Source: Pseudomonas lalkuanensis (GTDB taxonomy: Bacteria > Pseudomonadota > Gammaproteobacteria > Pseudomonadales > Pseudomonadaceae). Taken from it: 64,000 nucleotides of DNA. A model generated the notes under the pieces. The model worked only from the letters and a program-made list of their open reading frames with translations. It ran no database searches and had not been told where the DNA came from. Position 1 is the first letter of the stretch; each line of letters starts with the position of its first letter. Made by a program: the position numbers and the translations under genes. Of the stretch, positions 23,798 through 32,961 are shown in pieces. The stretch spans positions 4,630,001 through 4,694,000 of the forward strand of contig NZ_CP043311.1 in the NCBI RefSeq assembly GCF_008807375.1, in the 5' to 3' direction.

Positions 23798-23948
23798 TTT
23801 GAGTAGCCCTGTCCTTTGCTGTTAAATACAGCCGGTGCCGCAAGTCAATCCCCTGACCTGCGGCATAGGCCGGCTCCATGCTCTTTTCATCCCGCATGTA
23901 CCGGCTCTTTTCCGTCTGAGATTCCGTTTCCAAGGTGATCCATTGAAC

Positions 23949-24551
23949 ATGTTGAAAATCGTCCATCTGTTGACGGGCGCTGCCGCTTTATTGCTGTCCT
24001 TCATTCCGAGCCTGCGCGCTGACGCCCTGCCCTACCTGCAACAACCCGAAGCCCTTTACCTGGCGTTCTTCGGTCTGCTCAACCTGCTGTTGGCCCCGGT
24101 GGTTCCGGCCTGGGCCAAGGGACTGCACAACCAGTTGCAGACCCTCGTCTCCGCCCTGCTGGTCCTGGCGGTGATCCTGCAAACGCTGATCCTCCTGGCA
24201 CCGATGCCCGAAATCGGTGCGCAGCCGGCCATCCTCGTCAGCCTCCTGACCGTGATCCTCGCCGTTGCACTGCACCTGGCCATCAACCTGCGCAAGGTGA
24301 CCCAGGCGCCGCCGCTGCCCCAGGACATGTCCAACCGCGAAACCGGCACAGTGAAGTGGTTCAACACATCCAAGGGCTTCGGTTTCATCTCCCGTGATTC
24401 CGGGGATGACATCTTCGTGCACTTCCGCGCCATCCGCGGCGAAGGTCACCGCGTACTGATCGAAGGACAGCGCGTGGAGTTCTCGGTCATCCAGCGGGAC
24501 AAGGGCCTGCAGGCAGAGGACGTGATTGCCGCGCTCCCCAGCCGACGCTGA
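23949..24551 (+). CDS. Membrane-anchored cold-shock domain protein
   Basis: A 200-aa fusion. The N-terminal part holds hydrophobic helices near 1-20 ([16 protein letters not shown]), 32-50 ([17 protein letters not shown]), 60-85 ([19 protein letters not shown]) and 92-112 ([19 protein letters not shown]). The C-terminal part (about 130-198) is a cold-shock OB fold with both RNA-binding motifs ([12 protein letters not shown] and DIFVHFRAI). It would tether a nucleic-acid chaperone domain to the inner membrane, facing the cytoplasm. A TTG two codons upstream (23943) has a better-spaced AAGGTG ribosome site (5 bases, versus 11 for the ATG) and may be the true start. The P. aeruginosa locus has a similar gene between dps and slyX. 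Confidence 0.88.
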   Translation: MLKIVHLLTGAAALLLSFIPSLRADALPYLQQPEALYLAFFGLLNLLLAPVVPAWAKGLHNQLQTLVSALLVLAVILQTLILLAPMPEIGAQPAILVSLLTVILAVALHLAINLRKVTQAPPLPQDMSNRETGTVKWFNTSKGFGFISRDSGDDIFVHFRAIRGEGHRVLIEGQRVEFSVIQRDKGLQAEDVIAALPSRR

Positions 24552-24559
24552 GGCAGATG

Positions 24560-24589
24560 AAAAAGCCCGCCAATCGGCGGGCTTTTTCT
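24560..24589. terminator. Bidirectional terminator between cold-shock gene and slyX
   Basis: AAAAAGCCCGCC and GGCGGGCTTTTT pair with a 4-base loop, with A-run and T-run on opposite sides. It serves both convergent genes. Confidence 0.9.
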
Positions 24590-24596
24590 TGCGTGC

Positions 24597-24803
24597 TCAA
24601 TAGTGAGGCGGCGGCGCCTCGTCCTCGTTCGACCCGAACTGGCTGAGGAGCTCTTCCTGGCGCCGGGCAAGGGCCGTCACCTGGAGCTGCAGGCGATCCA
24701 CCAGACGCTGCTGCTCGACCAGGATGTCGTTGAGGGTCTGAATGGTGTCGTCCTGGAAGGCAAGTCGGCTCTCCAGGTCAGCGATGCGCATTTCCAGACT
24801 CAT
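24597..24803 (-). CDS. slyX: SlyX family protein
   Basis: A 68-aa protein that is almost entirely coiled coil ([19 protein letters not shown] and [19 protein letters not shown]), ending in the typical EAPPPHY tail. The SlyX function is unknown. The GGAGTG ribosome site is 5 bases from the ATG, and the gene lies 3 bases after the HIT gene stop, so the two are probably cotranscribed. Confidence 0.93.
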   Translation of the reverse strand: MSLEMRIADLESRLAFQDDTIQTLNDILVEQQRLVDRLQLQVTALARRQEELLSQFGSNEDEAPPPHY

Positions 24804-24806
24804 GGC

Positions 24807-25232
24807 TCACTCCTCCACAAAGCGGAAATCATCGGCCAGCGCCATGCGCAGCTTGGCACGAATGGCAGCGACCTGCTCGGACGAGTACGCCACCGCCGGA
24901 TGACGCCCCCAGACCGGGGACGGCCAGGCCGCATCCTCGCGACGGCGCACGATTACGTGCATGTGCAACTGGCTGACCACATTGCCGAGGGTCGCGACGT
25001 TCATCTTGTCGGCACCAAAGGTGTCCTTGAGGGTCTCGGCGAGGAAAGTGGTTTCCTGCCAGAGCTGGCGCTGCTCGTCAGCGCCGAGCTGGAACAGCTC
25101 GCTGACCTCTTCGCGGCGCGGCACCAGGATGAACCAGGGATAGTGGGCGTCATTCATCAACAGCAGCCGGCACAGGGGAAAATCACCGATGGGCAGGGTG
25201 TCCTGCTGAAGTCTTGGGTCCAGGGCGAACAT
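24807..25232 (-). CDS. HIT-domain nucleotide-binding protein
   Basis: A 141-aa HIT-superfamily protein. The histidine-triad loop is QLHMHVIVRR, with the first His of HxHxH replaced by Gln, as in many proteobacterial members of this subgroup. Upstream, LLMNDAHYPWFILVPRR fits the nucleotide-binding strand region. Likely a nucleotide hydrolase or transferase with unknown substrate. It has GAGG upstream of the ATG and is followed immediately by slyX. Confidence 0.9.
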   Translation of the reverse strand: MFALDPRLQQDTLPIGDFPLCRLLLMNDAHYPWFILVPRREEVSELFQLGADEQRQLWQETTFLAETLKDTFGADKMNVATLGNVVSQLHMHVIVRRREDAAWPSPVWGRHPAVAYSSEQVAAIRAKLRMALADDFRFVEE

Positions 25233-25938
25233 ACTGGCCTCTCCTGTTCGACTGTAGGGAGTTCGAGATTAGCATCCCCGACCTAGCGACCGGCACGGGG
25301 GCGCGCAGCATAGCCAAGGCTCGCGGCGAGCGGAACTCGCTCACCGGCGCTTCTTATATAGAGGAAGCCTCCGTCACCACGCGCACCAGGATCGCGCACG
25401 ATTAACATTTCGTTACTTACCGCCACACTGAGGTTACGCAGCGCCTGTCACAACGCGGGGTAGAGGCTTTCCCAGACTGCTCAGGCAATGCCTGTCAATA
25501 GCCACCCAGCGCGCAAAATGCCTCATTTCAGGGCAGTGGCTTTTCGTATCAGGCATTGCCAGATCAGGCGTTGGTAGAGCGGCAACGAGCGCACCCCGTG
25601 GCAAATGCAAGATTTCTTTCCATACCTGGTCGTTTGTGCACGTTTGTTGCTTGGCAGGTGCCAGGTCACTCGCGGGAACGGGAACGAATCCAATGGCCGC
25701 CCACCCGCACCGTGCCTCGGATACATAGGGGTTGAAGGGATGCAAGAGCGAACCTATAGATATGCGACACACTTCTTCTCGATTTGCGACAGCACTGTGA
25801 AGAAATCGTAAGGACTAGGTTTCAACTATCGCCAATATTGTCGCCGTGCTATAAGTTAGCGCCGACACAAAAAGAAAGAACCGCCTTCACGTAAATAAGA
25901 AAGCGGCGAGAATCTTCAAAACCAAAGGAGCAATCACA
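25233..25938. other. 706-base intergenic region upstream of oprD
   Basis: The longest gene-free stretch in the window. The minus-strand open frames inside (such as 25434-25772) have no good ribosome site and an odd composition, so I do not call them. The right end holds an ArgR-like half-site (25839-25859) and the oprD ribosome site (AAAGGAG). A long regulated leader is likely, because oprD is subject to arginine, carbon-source and small-RNA control in P. aeruginosa. Confidence 0.5.
25839..25859 (+). promoter_or_regulatory. Putative ArgR half-site upstream of oprD
   Basis: TGTCGC, eight bases, then AA and GTTAG exactly fits the Pseudomonas ArgR half-site pattern TGTCGC-N8-AA-N5. In P. aeruginosa ArgR is known to act on oprD for arginine-responsive expression. 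A weaker half-site (TATCGC) lies about 12 bases upstream. Not tested; a single good half-site could arise by chance. Confidence 0.45.
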
Positions 25939-27276
25939 ATGCAAGTGATGAAGTGGAGCGCACTGGCTCTGGCCGTGACCGCCGGTAGCATGCAGTTGGC
26001 ATTCGCCAGCGCCCAGGAAGAGTCCAAGGGCTTCGTAGAAGACAGCAATCTGACTCTGCTGAACAAGAACTTCTTCTTCTACCGTGACTTCCGTAACAAC
26101 CCGAACACCAGCCAGAACTACCGTAAAGAATGGGCCCATGGCATCAGTGCCATGTACGAGTCCGGCTTCACCCAAGGCACCGTTGGCTTCGGTGTTGATG
26201 CCCACGGCATGCTGGGTCTGAAACTGGACAGCGGCAATGGCACCAACGGTACCGGCCTGCTCCCGACCGGCTCCGACGGCCGCTCCCAGGACGATTACTC
26301 CTACGCTGGCGGCGCCGTTAAGATGCAGGTGTCCAACACCCAGCTGAAGTACGGCAACCTGTTCCCGACCGCTCCGGTATTCGCCACCGGTACCGCTCGC
26401 CTGTTCCCGGGCTCCGCTGAAGGCTTCCAGCTGACCAGCAGCGAGATCGAAGGCCTGAACGTCGACGCCGGCCACTTCACCTCCATCCGTGACGGCAGCG
26501 CCTCCACCAACCGCCACGGCGAAATCACCACCACCTACACCGGCCTCGCTAGCAACAGCGCTGACTACGTAGGCGGCTCCTACTCCTTCACCGACAACGT
26601 CAGCGCAAGCCTGTACGGTGCCGAGCTGGAAGACATCTGGCGTCAGTACTACGGCAACCTGAACTGGAACATTCCGTTCAGCGACAGCCAAGCCCTGAAC
26701 CTGGACTTCAACGTCTACCGCACCACCGACAAGGGCGACGCCATCGCTGGCGACCTGGATACCACCGCCTGGTCCGCTGCCGCCGCCTACTCCATCGGCG
26801 CCCACAAGTTCACCCTGGCCTACCAGAAAGTGAACGGCGACGAGCCTTTCGACTACATCTCGATGGACGGCCAGAACTCCGGCGACTCCATCTTCCTGGC
26901 CAACTCCGTCCAGTACTCCGACTTCAACGGCCCGAACGAGAAGTCCATCCAGGTTCGCTACGACCTGAACATGGCTCAGTACGGTGTTCCGGGCCTGAGC
27001 TTCATGGCTCGCTACATCACCGGTGACGACGTTGACGGCACCAAGGCCGACCCGAACGGCGCCTTCGCGGGTGCAATTGGCGAAGACGGCAAGGAATGGG
27101 AACGCGACATCGAAGCCAAGTACGTGGTTCAGGAAGGCGCAGCTAAAGACCTGTCCATCCGCATTCGTCACGCCAGCTGGCGTGCCAACAGCGACATGGC
27201 CTTCTTCGGCTCCGCTGGCGGTACCGCGAACGACGAAATCCGCGTAATCACCGAGTACCCGCTGGATATCCTGTAA
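25939..27276 (+). CDS. oprD: OprD-family outer-membrane porin
   Basis: An 18-stranded porin of the OprD family, 445 aa, for uptake of basic amino acids and small peptides and, in P. aeruginosa, carbapenems. A signal peptide (SALALAVTAGSMQLAFASA) is followed by alternating beta-strand sequence with family motifs: GFVEDSNLTLLNKNFFFYRD, ESGFTQGTVGFGVDAHG, LYGAELEDIWRQYYGN, DSIFLANSVQYSDFNGPNE, ending in strand EYPLDIL. The HIT-oprD-thioesterase-proS context matches the P. aeruginosa oprD locus, but OprD paralogues are numerous, so substrate identity is inferred. The GGAG ribosome site lies 7 bases before the ATG. Confidence 0.93.
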   Translation: MQVMKWSALALAVTAGSMQLAFASAQEESKGFVEDSNLTLLNKNFFFYRDFRNNPNTSQNYRKEWAHGISAMYESGFTQGTVGFGVDAHGMLGLKLDSGNGTNGTGLLPTGSDGRSQDDYSYAGGAVKMQVSNTQLKYGNLFPTAPVFATGTARLFPGSAEGFQLTSSEIEGLNVDAGHFTSIRDGSASTNRHGEITTTYTGLASNSADYVGGSYSFTDNVSASLYGAELEDIWRQYYGNLNWNIPFSDSQALNLDFNVYRTTDKGDAIAGDLDTTAWSAAAAYSIGAHKFTLAYQKVNGDEPFDYISMDGQNSGDSIFLANSVQYSDFNGPNEKSIQVRYDLNMAQYGVPGLSFMARYITGDDVDGTKADPNGAFAGAIGEDGKEWERDIEAKYVVQEGAAKDLSIRIRHASWRANSDMAFFGSAGGTANDEIRVITEYPLDIL

Positions 27277-27306
27277 TATCCCCCGCGTATACATAAGTGA
27301 TGAAAG

Positions 27307-27335
27307 AAACCCGGCCTAGGCCGGGTTTCTTTTTG
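27307..27335 (+). terminator. Terminator after oprD
   Basis: AAACCCGGCC and GGCCGGGTTT pair almost without a loop and are followed by CTTTTTG, about 30 bases after the oprD stop. Confidence 0.88.
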
Positions 27336-27392
27336 CGCGGAAGAACTTGACTCGCGAGTTGATCAAATCGCCGCCAAACAGTTGCTCAAACT

Positions 27393-27812
27393 TTAATCAA
27401 CCAATGGCAACGCATAAGTGCCGGTCACATGGGCAACGAGATCCTCTTCCGCCCCTTGTGAATAAAGTGAAACTTCACATACCGCCTGACGACGACCGAG
27501 TTTAAGAATCCTCGCCTCGGCAAGCAGATCCACAGGTTTGGGCCGAGCCAGGAAGTTGATATTCAAGTTGGATGTCACCGCCATTTCGACTTTGCCCAGG
27601 CGGCCCAACACGACCGCGTACATGGCAGCATCGGCCAGCGCCATGATGGTCGGACCGGACAAGGTTCCTCCCGGTCGCACCAACCTGGGCTGGAAGGGCA
27701 CGCGCGCCAGCGCTCCCTGTTCGTCCATCCGCTCGATCCGCAGGTCGATGTCTTCCGCCATCGGTACCCCATTGCGAATGAGCGCCTCTACCTGCTCCGC
27801 TGTCAGACTCAC
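27393..27812 (-). CDS. PaaI-family hot-dog thioesterase
   Basis: A 139-aa acyl-CoA thioesterase-like protein. The hot-dog signature is [22 protein letters not shown], where the Asp/Ala helix carries the catalytic residue. The rest ([23 protein letters not shown]) matches the 4HBT/PaaI superfamily. I chose the GTG at 27812 ([11 protein letters not shown]) because GAGGAGG lies 8 bases upstream. The frame continues to 27896 (ATG) and beyond, but those residues look non-conserved and would overlap the proS promoter. Divergent from proS. Substrate unknown. Confidence 0.85.
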   Translation of the reverse strand: MSLTAEQVEALIRNGVPMAEDIDLRIERMDEQGALARVPFQPRLVRPGGTLSGPTIMALADAAMYAVVLGRLGKVEMAVTSNLNINFLARPKPVDLLAEARILKLGRRQAVCEVSLYSQGAEEDLVAHVTGTYALPLVD

Positions 27813-27919
27813 TACGTCGCCCTCCTCGCTCTGCCGGACCACAATCCTGTACGCCACTTGATCAGCGCCGTACAATGCCGAGCCATTCAAACCCATCGCA
27901 ACCGACAAAACGGCCAAAC

Positions 27920-29635
27920 ATGCGTACCAGTCAGTACCTGCTGTCTACCCTCAAGGAAACCCCCACCGATGCCGTGGTGATCAGCCACCAGTTGCTGCTG
28001 CGCGCCGGCATGATCCGCAAGCTCGCTTCCGGCCTCTACACCTGGCTGCCAATGGGCCTGCGTGTTCTGCGCAAGGTCGAGGCGGTGGTCCGCGAAGAGA
28101 TGAATGCCGCTGGTGCGCTGGAAGTATTGATGCCCGCCGTGCAGCCCGCCGAACTGTGGCAGGAGTCCGGTCGTTGGCAGCAGTACGGCCCCGAGCTGCT
28201 GCGCCTGAAGGATCGCCATGAGCGCGAGTTCTGCGTCGGCCCGACCCACGAAGAAGTCATCACCGACATGGCGCGCAATGAGCTGAACAGCTACAAGCAG
28301 CTGCCGCTCAACTTCTACCAGATCCAGACCAAGTTCCGTGACGAGATCCGTCCGCGCTTCGGCCTGATGCGCGGCCGCGAGTTTGTGATGAAGGATGCCT
28401 ACTCCTTCCACATGAACCAGGAGTCGCTGCAGGAAACCTACGACCGCATGCACCAGGCGTACTGCAACGTGTTCAGCCGCCTGGGCCTGGATTTCCGCCC
28501 CGTACTGGCCGACACCGGCTCCATCGGCGGCACCGGTTCCCACGAGTTCCACGTGCTGGCCGAGTCCGGTGAAGACGACATCGCCTTCAGCGACAGCTCC
28601 GATTACGCCGCCAACGTCGAGAAGGCCGAAGCCCTGCCCCGCGAGACCGAGCGTCCCGCGCCGAGCCAGGAGCTGAAGCTGGTCGACACCCCGAACACCA
28701 AGACCATCGCCGACCTGGTGGAAAACTTCGGTCTGGCGATCGAGAAGACCATCAAGACCCTGGTGGTCCACGGCGCCGAGGAAGGCACCCTGGTGGCGTT
28801 GATCATTCGTGGCGATCACGAACTGAACGAAATCAAGGCTGCCAACCTGCCCCAGATCGCCAACCCGCTGGTGTTCGCCAGCGAAGCCGAACTGCGCCAG
28901 GCCATCGGTGCCGGTGCCGGCTCGCTCGGCCCGCTGAACCTGCCGCTGGCCTGCGTAGTCGACCGTTCCGTCGCCCTGATGAGCGACTTCGCCATCGGCG
29001 CCAACATCGACGACAAGCACTACTTCGGCGTGAACTGGGAGCGCGACCTGCCGCTGCCGGAAGTCGCCGACCTGCGCAACGTGGTCGCTGGCGACCCGAG
29101 CCCGGACGGCAAGGGCACCCTGGTGATCAAGCGCGGCATCGAAGTGGGCCACATCTTCCAGCTGGGCACCAAGTACAGCGAAGCCATGAAGCTGAGCGTG
29201 CTGAGCGAGCAAGGCAAGCCGGTGACCCTGATCATGGGCTGCTATGGCATCGGCGTGTCCCGCGTGGTCGCCGCCGCCATCGAGCAGAACTACGACGAGC
29301 GCGGCATCCTCTGGCCGGAAGCCCTGGCGCCCTTCCAGGTCGCCCTGGTGCCGCTCAAGTACGAGACCCCGGCAGTCAAGGAAGCGACCGACAAGCTCTA
29401 CGCCGAACTGCGCGCTGCGGGCGTCGACGTGCTGCTGGACGACCGTGACAAGAAGACCAGCCCCGGCGTGAAGTTCGCCGACATGGAGCTGATCGGCATT
29501 CCGCACCGCATCGTGGTGAGCGAGCGTGGCCTGGCCGAAGGCAACCTGGAATACAAGAACCGCCGTGAGACCGACAACCAGGCTGTAGCGCTCACTGAGG
29601 TTCTGTCCTTCATCACTGCCCGCGTGAATCGCTGA
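27920..29635 (+). CDS. proS: Proline-tRNA ligase
   Basis: A bacterial-type ProRS of 571 aa, starting [18 protein letters not shown]. Class II motifs are present: motif 1 region ([20 protein letters not shown]), motif 2 ([19 protein letters not shown]), the INS editing domain (about 225-400) and the C-terminal anticodon-binding domain ([17 protein letters not shown]). The lipoprotein gene starts 8 bases after the stop, suggesting cotranscription. Confidence 0.98.
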   Translation: MRTSQYLLSTLKETPTDAVVISHQLLLRAGMIRKLASGLYTWLPMGLRVLRKVEAVVREEMNAAGALEVLMPAVQPAELWQESGRWQQYGPELLRLKDRHEREFCVGPTHEEVITDMARNELNSYKQLPLNFYQIQTKFRDEIRPRFGLMRGREFVMKDAYSFHMNQESLQETYDRMHQAYCNVFSRLGLDFRPVLADTGSIGGTGSHEFHVLAESGEDDIAFSDSSDYAANVEKAEALPRETERPAPSQELKLVDTPNTKTIADLVENFGLAIEKTIKTLVVHGAEEGTLVALIIRGDHELNEIKAANLPQIANPLVFASEAELRQAIGAGAGSLGPLNLPLACVVDRSVALMSDFAIGANIDDKHYFGVNWERDLPLPEVADLRNVVAGDPSPDGKGTLVIKRGIEVGHIFQLGTKYSEAMKLSVLSEQGKPVTLIMGCYGIGVSRVVAAAIEQNYDERGILWPEALAPFQVALVPLKYETPAVKEATDKLYAELRAAGVDVLLDDRDKKTSPGVKFADMELIGIPHRIVVSERGLAEGNLEYKNRRETDNQAVALTEVLSFITARVNR

Positions 29636-29643
29636 TCGAGAAA

Positions 29644-30600
29644 ATGTCCAAGCGCCGTTCCCATTACCTGGCCGGCGCCGCCTTGTGCGGCGCCCTCTTC
29701 GTCAGCGGTTGTGCCAACCATTTGCCGCAGCGCAGCGAGCACGAGGAGCGCGTCGAGCGCAAACTGCTCAATCACAGCTTGCAGATCGAGGTGGGCGATC
29801 CCCAGGTCCTGGAACTGCCGCAACGACGCATCCGCATCAACGAGCAGAAGACCTTCGAAGTCACCGAGTTCGAGGTCAGCCGTCACTACGATCGCTACAC
29901 CCCCTACCAGCCCTGGCGGGAACTCTACGAGGTTCCGCTGGGTGCGGTAGCGGTAGTCGCTGGCGTCGGCGCCAACGTGCTCAATGTGGTACTGCTCGGC
30001 AGCCTGCCGGACACCGCCACCAAAGACTGGATCAGCTACGGCTTCGCCGGTCTCAACCCGGCGATGAACGTCGAGTCCAATGGCCGTTCCGAGCAGAACC
30101 TGGCCAGTCTCGACGAGAAGCAGATGGACAAGCGCATGGAATACTCCAGCACGCCCTGGGCGGAGCGCCCGGTGCTGGTCAAGCTGGGCAACCATACCCA
30201 TGAGCTGCTCACTGATCGCAATGGCATCCTGCGACTCAACCTGCTGGACGGCCCCTTTGCCGACCAGGACATCAGTCGTATCGGCAAGCTCCAGCTGAGT
30301 GTCGAAGACCCCACGGACAGCGCCCGAGCAGACGCCAACCTGGGCATCAGCCACGCCCTGCGCGGCAAGCTGGCGGAAGCCCATTCGCTGATCTTCGAAG
30401 ACCTCGAGGACGATGAAGTCCCGCAGTGGGTCCATCGCGTCAAGCGCCTGTCGGAACTGGGCCTTGAAGAGGAAGCCAGCGAACTGGAACAGAGCCTGAT
30501 CGAGCTGACCCGCAACGATCCGGAACTGCAACAGGAGTTTCTCCAGTCGCTGATGAAGAATGCCGGGCGCCTTGCAGCCGACCCGGGCGATTCGGACTGA
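29644..30600 (+). CDS. Predicted lipoprotein, 318 aa, unknown function
   Basis: A type II signal peptide with lipobox VSGC at about residue 23 is followed by a mature protein with no family I can name. A hydrophobic stretch near 100-120 (LGAVAVVAGVGANVLNVVLLG) could be a membrane-associated helix. The C-terminal third (about 225-310) is acidic and helical (LGISHALRGKLAEAHSLIFEDL and following), like TPR repeats. It lies 8 bases after proS, as in P. aeruginosa, where the equivalent is annotated as hypothetical. Lipid-anchored envelope role inferred only from the signal. Confidence 0.85.
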   Translation: MSKRRSHYLAGAALCGALFVSGCANHLPQRSEHEERVERKLLNHSLQIEVGDPQVLELPQRRIRINEQKTFEVTEFEVSRHYDRYTPYQPWRELYEVPLGAVAVVAGVGANVLNVVLLGSLPDTATKDWISYGFAGLNPAMNVESNGRSEQNLASLDEKQMDKRMEYSSTPWAERPVLVKLGNHTHELLTDRNGILRLNLLDGPFADQDISRIGKLQLSVEDPTDSARADANLGISHALRGKLAEAHSLIFEDLEDDEVPQWVHRVKRLSELGLEEEASELEQSLIELTRNDPELQQEFLQSLMKNAGRLAADPGDSD

Positions 30601-30642
30601 GTGAGTCCGGGAGCGAGCACATCTCGCTCCCGCCTCGCGGCA

Positions 30643-30918
30643 TCAGCGCCGCACGATGAAGCCGGTAATGCCCTGCAGCGGTTGCTCCTGAAGCTCGACG
30701 CCGGTCACCTTTGCCTCGGCAGGCCCCTGCTCCAGCCAGCCGGCCAATTCGCGCACCGCGTCTTCCTCTCCCTCCAGAAGCACCTCGACCCGGCCATCAG
30801 CCAGATTGCGCACCCAGCCATCCAGCTCCAGGCGGTCGGCCTGTTCCTGGGTCGACTGGCGGTAATAGACACCCTGGACCTTGCCGCTCACGTAGCCGTG
30901 CAGACAGATTCTCGCCAT
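30643..30918 (-). CDS. acyP: Acylphosphatase
   Basis: A 91-aa acylphosphatase hydrolysing carboxyl-phosphate bonds such as acetyl phosphate. The signature GKVQGVYYRQSTQEQA has the catalytic Arg in place, and WVRNLADGRVEVLLEG supplies the catalytic Asn. It starts MARICLHGYVSGKVQG after an AGGGGG ribosome site and follows the TlpA gene by 5 bases, so the two are probably cotranscribed. Confidence 0.95.
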   Translation of the reverse strand: MARICLHGYVSGKVQGVYYRQSTQEQADRLELDGWVRNLADGRVEVLLEGEEDAVRELAGWLEQGPAEAKVTGVELQEQPLQGITGFIVRR

Positions 30919-30923
30919 ACCCC

Positions 30924-31403
30924 CTAGCCTCCCTTGCGCAATTCTTCGAGGCGGGCGGCAAGGCCGGTGGCGGTTTGCTCCCCCATCAGGCGCTCCCGCA
31001 ATTTCCCCTGGGCATCGATGATGTAGGTGACTGGCAAAGCCTCGCTCCGGGGCAGGTCGTATCGCTTGGACGGGTCCTCCGCCAGTACGGTGAAGCGGAT
31101 GCCCATCTTCTGCGTGGCCTGGCCAAGCTCGTCCCCCTGCAGCCCGTCGAAATTGACGCCCAGAACTTTCACGCCCTTGTCCTTCTGTTGCTCTGCGAAG
31201 GCGTTGAGTTCGGGAATTTCCGTACGGCAGGGCGCGCACCATTCGGCCCAGTAATTGATGACGAGCCACTGGCCTTCGAGGCGTTCAACCGTTACCTTCT
31301 GCCCATGCTGATCGACGCCCACGTCGTCCGAGCAACTGGCCAGGAGCAGGCCGGCGCCCATCAGAGCGAACACCCCTATTACAGCCTGGAGTCGCGATCC
31401 CAT
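30924..31403 (-). CDS. TlpA-like thioredoxin-fold lipoprotein
   Basis: A 159-aa membrane-anchored thioredoxin-fold protein: N-terminal signal/anchor with lipobox LLASC at about residue 23, then a TlpA/ResA-type fold with the redox motif WAEWCAPCRTEIPEL and the cis-proline loop ALPVTYIID. It probably reduces or protects periplasmic thiols. The start at 31403 (MGSRLQAVIGVF) places the signal peptide correctly. The longer frame to 31571 overlaps the divergent PilZ gene. Confidence 0.92.
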   Translation of the reverse strand: MGSRLQAVIGVFALMGAGLLLASCSDDVGVDQHGQKVTVERLEGQWLVINYWAEWCAPCRTEIPELNAFAEQQKDKGVKVLGVNFDGLQGDELGQATQKMGIRFTVLAEDPSKRYDLPRSEALPVTYIIDAQGKLRERLMGEQTATGLAARLEELRKGG

Positions 31404-31433
31404 GCATTCGGTCCTCGTGTACGCGGGGTTGAT

Positions 31434-32840
31434 ATGACGCTGGATGCCTTGCGCCTGGAAGTGCCGGACATTCTTGAAGAGAACAGCACTCCACTGGCAA
31501 GCGTGCCGACGCTCCTCGCACAGGCCCGCCAACTCCCTCAGGATAGTGCCCTGCAGCAGGTCCTGGCTCATTTGTTCAGGCTCAATCGCAGCGCTCTGAC
31601 CTTACTCGAAAGGCAGCGCGTGCTGCAAAGTTTCAGCGAGGAGTTCCGCCACTACACCCTGGCCGCCCAGGACCGGGATATGCCATCCGGTACCTTCGTC
31701 AAGCTCTGCAACGAGCTGGCCTGCGGCTTCAAACGCCTGTTGCTGCAGATTCTCCAGGGCCACCAGCCATCGCGTCCGCACCTGGCCTGGTGCCTATACA
31801 TGGCGCAGCACTTCCTCGCCCAGACCCAATTACGCCACTACCAGCTCTATCAGGAGCCGAACCCCGGGCTCTGGCGCGACAGCCATCTGTTGTACTGGAT
31901 CGGCGAGCACCAGCATTGCCTGGACGAACCGGTAGCCGCCGCCTTCCGCCCCACACCGGCCAACACCCTTCGCGGGCTCTACCAGCAGATGCTGCTGCTT
32001 GCCCTGAGCAATCCCTTTCACCTGAGCGAAGGCGAATGCCCGCTTCTGTTCGGCGCCCTGGCACCGGTCGCCGGCCTGGCGCGACTGCTGCCGTGGGACG
32101 AGGACGACGAGAACGGCAGCCCGACCGTCGACCTGACCGAGTCCCAGCCCTGTCTGCCGCTGGACCAGCAGCCCGATGGCGCCAATTCCTACCTGCGTCG
32201 CTTTGAATTGGGCGCCCTGCTGATCGCCCTGCACGAGCCCTCGCCACTGCGCAGCGAGAGCGAGCACGAACTCCTGGAAAGGGTCCGCCAGCACTGGCTG
32301 GGACGACAGCAACGCCGCCATCCCCGTACCGAACAGGCCGGAAACTGCCAGCTGGTGGTGGGCCTGAGTTCCATCCATGCCGACCTGCTGGCAAAACACC
32401 CCGGTCGCTCTGGCGCACAGATGCTCGATGCCAGCCCCGGCGGTGCCCGCCTGCTCTGCAATAGCGACCTGACGAGCCAATTGCCGGTAGGCCAACTGGT
32501 GCTGGTACAGACCCAGAGCACACCGGTCCTCGCGCTGGTGCGCTGGCGTTACCAGAACACCGAGGGCCTGCACCTCGGCGTGCGCTACCTCAAGGGCCTG
32601 CCCCGCCCGGTCTGGCTGCGCCGTGCGCCCAGCGCCCAGACACACCCCGGCGTCCTGCAAAGCACGCCCGAGCCCGGCAATGGCTGGCATCATGGCCTCT
32701 GGCTGCCGGGCAAGCAGTTCGTCGAAGGTGAGAACCTCTGGCTGCAGCTGGCCAGCGTCCACAACCAGGCCATCGTCCCGCTACCGGCCCCCAATCTCTT
32801 CACCTCGCTGGTGGCGCGCTATCCCCTGCAGCTTGCCTGA
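31434..32840 (+). CDS. PilZ-domain protein, 468 aa (candidate c-di-GMP effector)
   Basis: A long N-terminal region (about 1-330) is alpha-helical without membrane segments and is not recognised as a named family. The C-terminal part (about 330-420) looks like a PilZ domain: an Arg-rich stretch (RQQRRHPRTE) and the motif DASPGGARLL (DxSxxG) followed by beta strands (VLALVRWRYQNTEGLHLGVRYL). PilZ domains bind c-di-GMP through RxxxR and D/NxSxxG. The spacing between the two motifs here is longer than usual, so binding needs testing. Divergent from tlpA-acyP. The ribosome site is weak. Confidence 0.8.
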   Translation: MTLDALRLEVPDILEENSTPLASVPTLLAQARQLPQDSALQQVLAHLFRLNRSALTLLERQRVLQSFSEEFRHYTLAAQDRDMPSGTFVKLCNELACGFKRLLLQILQGHQPSRPHLAWCLYMAQHFLAQTQLRHYQLYQEPNPGLWRDSHLLYWIGEHQHCLDEPVAAAFRPTPANTLRGLYQQMLLLALSNPFHLSEGECPLLFGALAPVAGLARLLPWDEDDENGSPTVDLTESQPCLPLDQQPDGANSYLRRFELGALLIALHEPSPLRSESEHELLERVRQHWLGRQQRRHPRTEQAGNCQLVVGLSSIHADLLAKHPGRSGAQMLDASPGGARLLCNSDLTSQLPVGQLVLVQTQSTPVLALVRWRYQNTEGLHLGVRYLKGLPRPVWLRRAPSAQTHPGVLQSTPEPGNGWHHGLWLPGKQFVEGENLWLQLASVHNQAIVPLPAPNLFTSLVARYPLQLA

Positions 32841-32961
32841 GTAGCCAAACTGCGAGGCGGGTCACGCCAGCCGGCGGCCAAGGCGCACAGTTCGCATGGG
32901 ATTGGCTGCTTATAATTCCGCATTACCGGTACGCACGTACCTTTTCCAGCCTGGATGTCCC

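Noticed and set aside
25434..25772. 112-aa minus-strand frame upstream of oprD
   Set aside because: No good ribosome site, mixed composition and no protein-like pattern; kept as intergenic.
25849..27294. 481-aa minus-strand frame opposite oprD
   Set aside because: Val/Gly/Ala-rich antisense translation of a clear porin gene.
27813..27917. Longer N-terminus for the PaaI thioesterase
   Set aside because: The extra residues begin at TTG/ATG codons without a ribosome site and run into the proS promoter; a GTG with GAGGAGG fits better.
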